A DNA stretch of 64,000 bases from the NCBI RefSeq assembly GCF_023516575.1, contig NZ_JAMGBE010000001.1, positions 682,001 to 746,000 on the forward strand, in the 5' to 3' direction. The notes beneath the pieces were generated by a model. The model did not search any database and was not told the origin of the DNA. It worked only from the letters and a program-made list of their open reading frames with translations. Source of the DNA: Sphingomonas hankyongi (GTDB lineage: Bacteria; Pseudomonadota; Alphaproteobacteria; Sphingomonadales; Sphingomonadaceae). The translations under genes were made by a program, and so were the position numbers. This document shows, piece after piece, positions 26,187-34,421 of this stretch. Every line of letters begins with the position of its first letter. Within the stretch, counting starts at the first letter, position 1.

Positions 26187-27247
26187 CCATCCCGATCCGT
26201 AACCTTTACTACCTCTTCACGTACGCATGGGCGCGATTCCCTCCCGGCGAAGAAGTGCCGACCGGTGTCGACGAATGCCCGGATCTGCAAAACTTGCTGG
26301 CCAAACTTCTGATCGACGGAACACATCGGCTGATCCGCCGGGGATTGGACCGGGGCTACATCTCGCTGGAGGAGGACACTCGAACGCCTCGTGGGAAGCT
26401 GCTTCTAGATGAGATCATGAAGCGGCAGACTCTTCGAAACGGGCAGCTCGCTTGCACGTACGATGAACTCTTGCCGGACATTCTGCACAATCGCATTCTG
26501 AAGTCGACGCTCAAGCTCTTGGCGACGGCTGAGCGTCTAGAGCCGTTTTTTAGGCATGAGCTCTTGCTTCTGCACCGCCGTCTCCAAGGAGTTTCCGATT
26601 TCCGCCTGGATGCGGCTTGCTTCAAGCGGGTGCAGCTTTCCAGAAACATTCGGCAGTACGGATTACTTCTACAGATCTGTGAACTCGTGTTTCACTCTCT
26701 GCTACCAGACGAACAAGGCGAGGGGTCTCGCTTTGCGGACATCCTCGACGACGAAACTCGGATGTCAGCCGTCTTTGAAGACTTCCTCAGAAATTTCTAC
26801 GCGTACGAGCAACAGACCTTCTCGGTCGGACGAGAGGTATTCCCCTGGGAGGCCGAGCCCTTAACGATCGGTGCACTTAGCTACTTGCCCGCCATGCAAA
26901 CGGACATCACGCTGCGATCCCCAGATCGCGTGATCGTGGCCGACGCTAAGTACTACAAGGAGACCCTGACGCGATTTCATGGAGGGTCGAAAATCCATTC
27001 TTCCAATCTCTACCAGCTTTACGCGTATCTAAAGCACACCTCCGCCAGGCATCCCACGATCCCGACAGATGGGGCGCTGATCTACCCGACGGTGAACCGA
27101 GATCTGTTGGTCGATTTCGAGCTCCCCGCACATCACATCCGGGTCGCCACCGTCGACCTGTCCCGCCCCTGGCATGAGATTCATCACCACCTGCTCGATG
27201 TGCTGTTCAAACCTTACGGCGACGACGCCGCAGCTATTGCCGCTTAG
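26183..27247 (+). CDS. mcrC: McrC endonuclease subunit
   Basis: The GTG overlaps the McrB stop (GTGA), so the two are translationally coupled. The 354 residues start IPIRNLYYLFTYAW, the typical McrC opening that docks on McrB. The nuclease core is a PD-(D/E)XK site with D241 (MQTDITL) and D254-K256 (VIVADAKYYK); SSNLYQLYAYL follows as in all McrC proteins. It cuts DNA when McrB has bound modified sites and hydrolyses GTP. Confidence 0.93.
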   Translation: MTIPIRNLYYLFTYAWARFPPGEEVPTGVDECPDLQNLLAKLLIDGTHRLIRRGLDRGYISLEEDTRTPRGKLLLDEIMKRQTLRNGQLACTYDELLPDILHNRILKSTLKLLATAERLEPFFRHELLLLHRRLQGVSDFRLDAACFKRVQLSRNIRQYGLLLQICELVFHSLLPDEQGEGSRFADILDDETRMSAVFEDFLRNFYAYEQQTFSVGREVFPWEAEPLTIGALSYLPAMQTDITLRSPDRVIVADAKYYKETLTRFHGGSKIHSSNLYQLYAYLKHTSARHPTIPTDGALIYPTVNRDLLVDFELPAHHIRVATVDLSRPWHEIHHHLLDVLFKPYGDDAAAIAA

Positions 27248-27406
27248 AGGGCACAAGCTTGCGAGCTATCAGAACGGCGGTAAGTGCGCCCACCAGTAAG
27301 CGCAAAAACATCCATGGAAATCGCCGGAAAATTCATTCGCTGAGGCGGCCGATGTATCCGCCGACCCTGCCTAGCTGGATACCCGCAGCGCTACGAAGAG
27401 GAGTGG

Positions 27407-30400
27407 CTAAGTTCCAGTCACGAGCTTCAGCTGCGCCCGCGCACGACCAGTCCGCGTTCGGAGCAAAGGATCGACGGCGGTCATCGTCTCGAGCCACCCG
27501 AGAAAGATTTGCGCGTCCGTCTTTGCAAGTTGGGCGCGCGAAGAAAGCTCCAGCATCCAGTCGCCTATGGCGTCGCGCCATGCTGCTGCATCTTCGCGGC
27601 TCGCGGCGGCAGTCAACATCAGCTGCATCTCGAGTGCTGCCTCAATGACGCCCGGCGCACGCAGACGCAGGTGTCGATCGAGGAGCCGCACGGTATCGGC
27701 AAGGGCCGGCAGCCGGTGCGAAGCTGCTAGCGTCGCCAGCCCCAGTAGATAAGCGTGGACTTGTTCGGGCTGCTCGTCGCCGAACAGCCGTGGCCCGGCC
27801 TCTTCGATCCTCACGGCTGCCCGCTCAACCAGGTTGTTGGAGAGATTGAACATGACTTCGCAATTGATGAGCGCGTTCAACGAACGAAAGGTGAGGGGCT
27901 CGTCGGTAAGGCCGCGCTCGATTGTCTCGAGAAGCTCGGGAGGTGGGGGGCGCAGCGTCCCACTGATCCCGCCCTCGAGAGGTCCAGGCCAGAAGATCAT
28001 CGGAAGCTGAAGATGATCCTTGAGGCTGCCGGTCTCGTCGGTCAGGGCCGCTCGGAGCGCGGGCGTCAGCAAATTCTCGTCAAGCCCGTTCGCCGCGCTC
28101 GAGAGCCGGCCCGCAAGCTCATTTTTGAGCTGCGTCGGCGAGATCATGTCGGGACGCCATCTCGGCTCCTGCCGGAGATCAAGAAGGCTCTGGACGGCAA
28201 AGCGCCAGCCGCGCTCTTCGAGGCAATAATTGGCGAGCCGGCCCGTCTCGACTTGTCCGAAGACTGCACGGACAACGAGCGAAGCATGCGCAATAGCTGC
28301 CTGCCGCCGCCGAAACGGCGGCCAATCAGGAAGCACGCCGTGAAGGCTCAACTCCGCGTCGACATAAATGGCGAGGCTCGAAAGGAGATGGATAGGGCCA
28401 GCCTTATCTTGCGGGTCAAGCGCTCCGAGCTGCTCGGCAATGGCGACGAGCATCGGCTCGAGCTCGGGATCGGCTTTCGCCCTGGAAAGCGCATGTTCGC
28501 CGAAAGCAACCTTGGAGACGAGGTCTGCGGTTTGCACCGCCCAGTGGCCAAGTGTTCGCCAGTCGGCCTTGCTCAGGGCATCGAAGTCGGCGCCAGCGAG
28601 GATCTCGGGCTGACTTGCCCGGAGCAGTAGCCATTGAATCCGCTCCAGCGGCTTGTTCTCGGCCCAGTCGACCTCGTTCCGCAGGGGGTCAGCGAGGAAC
28701 TCCTGGAGGCTTCCGGAAGTGCTCGGCCCGACCAGCCGCTCATAATATTGGTGATGTTTGGGGACGAGAGTCGCGGGTTCGATGCCGCCCGCTTCGAGGC
28801 TTTGTAAGATCTCCTGGAGGACGAATGGCGGGAAGGCCTGCTGATCACGATTGAGCGTCTCCATCTCCGCTGGTGAGAGGGGGGCCTCGAGCAGACGGGT
28901 TCGCCATGTTTGAAACGATGCAGGCCGAACCCGCCCGTCCTTCAGAAAGCGGTCGAGGATCGCGACCCGGACTCTTGGGCGAGGATGTAGGCCCGCGATC
29001 CCGCGCACTCTGTAGCTGCTCGACTTGTGCCGAAAGCACAGTGCCCACCCGCTCTTCGGCTCGGTAGACAGGCGCCAGGATCGTCCGGACTCGTCCTTCA
29101 CGTTGAGAGTATTGGCGGGCGCCGCGTAGAGGGCTTTCACAGCTTCAAAGACGGCCGATGCCTGGAAGGCCGCGTCGCCAATTTGCATCGTCGCTTCGAG
29201 CTTCAGGCCGCTGGCCTCTTGTAGCGACTCATCTTCCAGCATCCAGAGGGTCAGGAATTTCGGAAACCGGTTCAGCATTATCCGGTAGGAGTCGATGAGC
29301 TTCGCGCCGAGTTCCTTGGTGCTTTCCTCAGCAACCGAGCGAACGAAGCTGCGGAGCGCTTGCAGCATGTTAGTGCGAAGCCACCGCGCATTGCCGAGAA
29401 GAGGACCGATGAACCGCTCTTCGACCCACGTCTCGAACGCGGGCCTCACGCGCTTGTCCGCCTGGTCGAGTCGGCTGGTGACCGTGATGACGTCGAGGAG
29501 GACGGCAGAGCCCGCCATCCCGTCGAGCTCGCGGCTCACCCGTGAGTCGGCCCAGCCGCTCCGGTCAATGAGGCCGAGCAGCCACTCGGACCGGGCCGCC
29601 CGCTCGTCATCCCTGACGACGTCGCGCCACTGCGCGGCTAGGGCGTCGGCAGCCGCAATGTGGAGCTGGTTGAGCCAGGGACCGTCCTTTTTCGGGTCGA
29701 ACCAGCCGCGCGCCTGAATCAGGCGGACGTTCTCGCGCAGCGCCCGCAGCTCTGCCGTTTCAAGGAGCCGCGGCGGGTCCGCAGAAGTGTCGACCGCCGC
29801 TTCGTCGACCAGCCTTTCAAGCTCCATAGCATCAACCGGGACGAAAGCCGCGCCTGCGCGGCGCAGGCGGTCACGCATTGTCTCCAGCCGACCGGGCTCG
29901 ATGCGTCCAGCAGCTGCAAGGCGCGACAGGCATTCGATCGACGATACTATGCAGTGGGATTGGCCGAGGTCGTCGAAACGTTCGTATCTGTTTAGGAACC
30001 GGTCGTCGGTCACGAGGAAGCCGCTTTGCCGGGCAAGCGAACTGAGCGTCTGGCCGGTCTGTTCGTCCTTATCGCCTCGTGGCGCAGCGTCGAATGCGAG
30101 ACGCCCTGCCTGGCGCGCGCGTGTCAACGACCCGCGAATGCGCGTGAGAACAGCGTGCGCCTCGTTGGCGACCGCATCCACCTCGAGGAGAGCCTTTGCT
30201 TCGTCGAGCTCTGTAGGGGAAACGATTGGGATCAGCCCGGCATCGACGATCCGGTCCAGCAGCCGAACGTGGCGGAAGTAAGCGACCGACAAATCGCTCA
30301 GATAGAGGGTCGCGCCCTTTTGGATGATAGGCTCATCCGGCCAGCGCTCCTCCTGCAAGGAGAGATAGGCGCGGGCCGCATCCGCCTCGTCCTTCCGGAT

Positions 30401-33400
30401 GTGGCCGAGCCTCGACAGCGCATCGACCACCGCGCTGCAGCTCGCAAGATGCGCCCGATATTCAACGAGGGGCACTGCTTCGCTGGACAGCGTCCCGACT
30501 CGCGTAATCGGAAAGGGATGAATGAAGAGATGCTGCCCTTCGCTTTGCGAGGCTGCGTGGCTCAGCATGTCGGCGCGCCCGCGGCCGAGTTCGAGCATTA
30601 GGCCGGCATCGGGAATCTGTGTCGCTTCGAACGCCTGAACTTTGCCCCTGGCGACAAGCTCGAGGAGACGCCGCCCGAAGGCGATCTGACTCGGCTGGTG
30701 ATAGCCAAGCCGCGCACGCTCCTTGAACAGGCTGATGAAGACATCGTGTCGAACGACGACGCGTTTGAAGGAATCCAGTACCGGGTCCAATGCATCAAAG
30801 GCCGCAAGTGTCACGATGGCGCTGGTGTCGAGCGAGATCGCGTCGTCCGGGATCGGCTCATCGGCGAGCGGCATGGCCCGGCCACTGAACAAAGGAATGA
30901 GGACTTGACGGCGAACGTCGATGACCTTCGGATTGGCGAGCAGCGGGGAAAGCTGCATGTCGAGCCAAGAGCGCCGAAACATCGTTCCCACCAGCTCCAG
31001 CGGCAGGGCGCCGGCGGCATGATGGTTGAGCGCCTCCTCGACCCTCGCTTCCCATTCGGGCTGGCCCTCCACGAGGTCGGCCAGTGACGCTTTCTGAACC
31101 GGTCCGTTCTCGCCTGATTGCTCAGCGGCGCGAAGGATCCAGCTGCCGGCTTCCGGCAGCTCGTCTTCTGTCCCCGAACGTGTCGCAGCCATATAGGCGG
31201 AGATAAGGATATCGGGTGCGTCCGGTGCGGCGGCGACCGCCTCCTGGGCGAAGGCCGTGGCCCGCTTGGCGCCGACCTCGGCGGCGAGGTTCGCGGCGCG
31301 GACGAGCTCCTCGGCGGAGCGCTTGGCTCGGTGCTGCCACTGCTCCTCGAGGAAGCCATCGAGTGCGTCCCACTCGCCGGTGGCGATCAGGAGCTGCATT
31401 TTGAGCGTCCGGTCGTCGACGTGATCTCGCCCCGCCTCGAGCTTTTCGAGGATATTCATGGCCTCCTCGAACCGACCCTGGCGGAAGTTGATCCAGCCTG
31501 CTTCCGCGAGAAGGTCTGGTGAGCGTTGGACCACGTCGCCGGCGAGCGCGAGGGCGTCGAGCGCATCCTTGTCCCGCCCGTGGCGAACGAGATGGCGGAC
31601 AACGTCCGCAGCGATATTGCTGTTGGGAAGATCCCGAAGCAAGGTCTTGGCAAGCTCGACGAACCGGTCGGGAGCGCCGGCTTTCAAATAGCGTCCGATC
31701 AGCGGCAAGAGCCGTGCCGTCTGCGGATCTTCGCGATAGGATTCCTCGAGAGCCTCGATGGATGCATCCCGATCCCCGCTCTCCAGGAAGCTCGAGAGGA
31801 CCGACCTGAGACCCCTCGGCAGGCTTTCCGGCGCCGACTCGAGCACCGCGCGCGCCTCTTCGCGACGGCCTAGCGCGGCGAGGCTGTTGACCTCGATTGT
31901 GACGCGGTTAGCCGGATCGAGGATCCTCTCGAAGGTCTCCCGGTGTCGCTTGAGAAAGTCGAGGGCGTCGGCGGGAGCAGATACGCTGAAATCAAGCAGC
32001 AACGCGAGCATCGGCTCCGCGACCTGGCCGAGGTTGCCGGGACTGCGCGCGAGACGCCGCGAAATGCTGAGCTCGGCCGCCTTCCGGTCGACCTCGAGCT
32101 GGAACCCCAGCGCGAGCGGTAGCAGTGCGAGACTCTGCGCCGGATCACGAAAGCTCGCGCGAAGCTCGGTGAGAGCTACGTTCGATGCGTCGGGATCGCG
32201 CAATTGGAGCCACAGCGCGTAACGGCGCGCCGCCGCGGCGTCGCTGGCGAGCTTCAGTTCGCCGCAATGGTCAGCCGCGCGGAGCATCAGTGTCCGGGCG
32301 AGCCGGCGGGCTTCGATTGAAAGGCCGTCGTCCTTCAATGGAAAGGCAGCGGGACTTGCCGGCGGCCCCTGAAGCACTATGGGCTTGAGATCGGTGGGCA
32401 CGGTGCTGGCCACGAGCAAGGCCGCCGTTGCCCACAGCAGCGCGGGCGTTTGCCGGTAATCGGCTTCGGAAACGGCCGCGCTCACCGCCGCTGCATCGTC
32501 CCAGCGGTCAAGCTCGGTCAGCGACACCATCAGGACATAGCGGCCGTCGCTGTCCAGCGCCTTGGCCCCGAGGCCTGCGTGGTCCGCGCGTTCGAGCCCG
32601 GCCTCTGTGCCTAGCCCGAAGCGCATGATCTGGAGCATCGCGGTCGCCTCGACCGGCGAGCGGTCCGGATCGAGTAATTTGAGCCCGGCTTCCCAGTCAC
32701 TCATGGCGGTCAGGAAGGCGCGAGCGACCAGCAAGGTCTCGGACCGCTCCGACGCGATCTTTTCCGCTGCTTCGAGGAAGAGGTGGGGGTCTTCACCCTC
32801 TTTGAAGGCGAGCACGCGCGCACACCAGGCGAGCGCATCTGCCCGGACTGCGGTGCTCGCGGTTCGCAGCATGCCGTCGATGAGGTCCTTGCTCAGGTCT
32901 CGCGCCTGGCTCGCGGCATCGGCCGATGCGAAAAAGCGCGATCGCCGCAGACGATCAAGCCGCTCCGCGGCCTCCTTATCGGCGAGTTCGCCCGTTTCCG
33001 ACGTCTTCAGGAGGCTGCGCAGACTGGCTTGCGTTTCGAGGAGGACCGCCTCGCCAGGCGTCACGTCGCGGCGAAGGCTCCGCAGCACGAAGTCGACGGC
33101 CTCTCCGAGCACGTCCTCGCCGCCGGGCGCTCCGTCACCGGCATCTGCCGCGAGCACTGCGTAGTGGGCGAGCGCGTCGGAGATGAGGGCGCTGTCGTCC
33201 TCGCCACGGATTTTCGCTCGGACGATCGCTTTGACGCTGACCTGTGCCTCCCTCGTCTTAATCCAATCCGACGAAACGCTCTCCGCGAAGATGTCCGGAC
33301 GGACCAACCGCGCCTTCCAGCTAATCCTCAGAGCCTCGGGCAAGCTCTGCGGATCGTTGGCGAGAATCTCGATCGCTTGGTCGAGGCTGGCCTCGAGCGC

Positions 33401-33529
33401 GTCGATCTCGGTCAAAAGCTCGTCGGAGCCGCGGCGGCGGGCAAGCTCGCGTCTCACCACCTTGACGCCGGTCGACGCCGCCTTGGCGGCCGGGCCCGCG
33501 AGCTTCGAGGTCAAAGGATCGATCGGCAA
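27407..33529 (-). CDS. Giant helical-repeat protein with embedded PIN nuclease domain (2040 aa)
   Basis: A single uninterrupted frame from a TTG at 33529. Residues 1 to about 200 are a helical N-terminal region (DPLTSKLAGPAAKAASTGVK). From about 200 to 880 run TPR-like helical hairpins (for example GWINFRQGRFEEAMNILEKL). At about 895-1200 lies a PIN-type nuclease domain: ISLDTSAIVTLA with D901, a LYLSDLSVAYF segment with D1079, and LARQSGFLVTDDRFLNRY with D1175/D1176, so the first and last PIN acids are in place with a long insertion. The rest (1200-2040) is helical and unrecognised. It follows the winged-helix gene by about 10 bp. It probably acts as an RNA-cutting effector held on a large scaffold. 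Confidence 0.8.
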   Translation of the reverse strand: MPIDPLTSKLAGPAAKAASTGVKVVRRELARRRGSDELLTEIDALEASLDQAIEILANDPQSLPEALRISWKARLVRPDIFAESVSSDWIKTREAQVSVKAIVRAKIRGEDDSALISDALAHYAVLAADAGDGAPGGEDVLGEAVDFVLRSLRRDVTPGEAVLLETQASLRSLLKTSETGELADKEAAERLDRLRRSRFFASADAASQARDLSKDLIDGMLRTASTAVRADALAWCARVLAFKEGEDPHLFLEAAEKIASERSETLLVARAFLTAMSDWEAGLKLLDPDRSPVEATAMLQIMRFGLGTEAGLERADHAGLGAKALDSDGRYVLMVSLTELDRWDDAAAVSAAVSEADYRQTPALLWATAALLVASTVPTDLKPIVLQGPPASPAAFPLKDDGLSIEARRLARTLMLRAADHCGELKLASDAAAARRYALWLQLRDPDASNVALTELRASFRDPAQSLALLPLALGFQLEVDRKAAELSISRRLARSPGNLGQVAEPMLALLLDFSVSAPADALDFLKRHRETFERILDPANRVTIEVNSLAALGRREEARAVLESAPESLPRGLRSVLSSFLESGDRDASIEALEESYREDPQTARLLPLIGRYLKAGAPDRFVELAKTLLRDLPNSNIAADVVRHLVRHGRDKDALDALALAGDVVQRSPDLLAEAGWINFRQGRFEEAMNILEKLEAGRDHVDDRTLKMQLLIATGEWDALDGFLEEQWQHRAKRSAEELVRAANLAAEVGAKRATAFAQEAVAAAPDAPDILISAYMAATRSGTEDELPEAGSWILRAAEQSGENGPVQKASLADLVEGQPEWEARVEEALNHHAAGALPLELVGTMFRRSWLDMQLSPLLANPKVIDVRRQVLIPLFSGRAMPLADEPIPDDAISLDTSAIVTLAAFDALDPVLDSFKRVVVRHDVFISLFKERARLGYHQPSQIAFGRRLLELVARGKVQAFEATQIPDAGLMLELGRGRADMLSHAASQSEGQHLFIHPFPITRVGTLSSEAVPLVEYRAHLASCSAVVDALSRLGHIRKDEADAARAYLSLQEERWPDEPIIQKGATLYLSDLSVAYFRHVRLLDRIVDAGLIPIVSPTELDEAKALLEVDAVANEAHAVLTRIRGSLTRARQAGRLAFDAAPRGDKDEQTGQTLSSLARQSGFLVTDDRFLNRYERFDDLGQSHCIVSSIECLSRLAAAGRIEPGRLETMRDRLRRAGAAFVPVDAMELERLVDEAAVDTSADPPRLLETAELRALRENVRLIQARGWFDPKKDGPWLNQLHIAAADALAAQWRDVVRDDERAARSEWLLGLIDRSGWADSRVSRELDGMAGSAVLLDVITVTSRLDQADKRVRPAFETWVEERFIGPLLGNARWLRTNMLQALRSFVRSVAEESTKELGAKLIDSYRIMLNRFPKFLTLWMLEDESLQEASGLKLEATMQIGDAAFQASAVFEAVKALYAAPANTLNVKDESGRSWRLSTEPKSGWALCFRHKSSSYRVRGIAGLHPRPRVRVAILDRFLKDGRVRPASFQTWRTRLLEAPLSPAEMETLNRDQQAFPPFVLQEILQSLEAGGIEPATLVPKHHQYYERLVGPSTSGSLQEFLADPLRNEVDWAENKPLERIQWLLLRASQPEILAGADFDALSKADWRTLGHWAVQTADLVSKVAFGEHALSRAKADPELEPMLVAIAEQLGALDPQDKAGPIHLLSSLAIYVDAELSLHGVLPDWPPFRRRQAAIAHASLVVRAVFGQVETGRLANYCLEERGWRFAVQSLLDLRQEPRWRPDMISPTQLKNELAGRLSSAANGLDENLLTPALRAALTDETGSLKDHLQLPMIFWPGPLEGGISGTLRPPPPELLETIERGLTDEPLTFRSLNALINCEVMFNLSNNLVERAAVRIEEAGPRLFGDEQPEQVHAYLLGLATLAASHRLPALADTVRLLDRHLRLRAPGVIEAALEMQLMLTAAASREDAAAWRDAIGDWMLELSSRAQLAKTDAQIFLGWLETMTAVDPLLRTRTGRARAQLKLVTGT

Positions 33530-33539
33530 ACGGAGGCCG

Positions 33540-34355
33540 TTACACTCGAGGCAGCGTCAACCGGCCGTAGTCCCGATCAAGCATCAGGATGTTACTTTGG
33601 CCGATATCATCGAAGTTGATCGAGCCTTGCTCGTGCCAGCGCTTTGTTTTCGGCTGCGCAAGGTCATCGATAATCCTGCCGCCCGGAAGGTGAACGTAAT
33701 TGGCCAGGTCAATCGGATCGATCATCCTTGCCCTCTTATCGCTGGTCTTGGCCTTGAAGAGCCACGCGATACGCCGATCAACTGGCAACTCCTCGCTTTG
33801 CGTGCGGACAGCTGCCTGGTCGCCGCCGATCAGCTCGCGGCCGAGCGGTGTAATCTGGTATTCCGCCTCCTTGCCGACATCTCGCCGAACCACGAGATCG
33901 TGCGCGAGGAGCTGGGTCAGCACGTTCGAGAGATGCGCGCTTTTGATGCCGATATCCTCGAGGAGATGGCGGCGCCGAAGAAAGCCGTTCGCGCGGTCCA
34001 GCCGCTCGAGGATTGCGCGCGCCCGGGGGCGCTCGGCGGTCGACCGTGCGGGGCTGATCTCAGCGAGATTTACGGACTCCCGCATCAAATCGACAAGGGC
34101 CGTCAGACGTTCGGCGGCCGCTTCGTCGTCGAGCTCGAGCCTCGCCTTGACGTTCTGAAGCAGTGCAAGCCAGTCGCGGATCTCGGGATCGAAGCGGCGC
34201 TCGACGAGCAGCGACCAGACCTTGCGCGCGAGAGCCGCATACACTCGCCGGGTCGCCCGCCCATCCTGCTCCAGCTCCTCGCGAATGGCGAGGCGCGCAG
34301 TTTCCGGAATCGCGTCGCTGAGGTCGAGGGCCTCTCGACGAATCAAAGCTGGCAT
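33540..34355 (-). CDS. Winged-helix protein upstream of the giant PIN gene (271 aa)
   Basis: A strong ribosome site (GAGGAAAG) precedes the ATG. Residues 1-105 are helical. Residues about 110-175 form a MarR-like winged helix (RRRHLLEDIGIKSAHLSNVL as turn and recognition helix, then RRDVGKEAEYQITPLGREL as wing). The C-terminal part is mixed. It ends about 10 bp before the TTG of the giant gene, so both are one transcription unit. It may be the regulator of the module, with the palindrome at 34384-34408 as a candidate binding site, or a nucleic-acid sensor. Confidence 0.75.
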   Translation of the reverse strand: MPALIRREALDLSDAIPETARLAIREELEQDGRATRRVYAALARKVWSLLVERRFDPEIRDWLALLQNVKARLELDDEAAAERLTALVDLMRESVNLAEISPARSTAERPRARAILERLDRANGFLRRRHLLEDIGIKSAHLSNVLTQLLAHDLVVRRDVGKEAEYQITPLGRELIGGDQAAVRTQSEELPVDRRIAWLFKAKTSDKRARMIDPIDLANYVHLPGGRIIDDLAQPKTKRWHEQGSINFDDIGQSNILMLDRDYGRLTLPRV

Positions 34356-34383
34356 CGTCTTTCCTCATAGCTATAAGAATCAC

Positions 34384-34408
34384 ACAATACACTACACTTC
34401 ACTATTGT
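34384..34408. promoter_or_regulatory. Inverted repeat ACAATA-N13-TATTGT upstream of the winged-helix gene
   Basis: Perfect 6-bp arms lie in the only AT-rich stretch of this module, between the nitrilase stop and the winged-helix start. A TATAGC-like -10 (minus strand) lies between it and the gene. This fits an operator and internal promoter. Confidence 0.5.
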
Positions 34409-34421
34409 ATATGCGCATAGG

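Noticed and set aside
27407-33529. A STAND/NLR-type NTPase in the giant protein
   Set aside because: No Walker A (GxxxxGKS/T) motif was found in the 2040 residues, so it was not called an NLR.
33183-34370. 395-aa plus-strand frame opposite the giant PIN and winged-helix genes
   Set aside because: Antisense shadow spanning two genes that have recognisable domains and a good ribosome site; no motif in the shadow.
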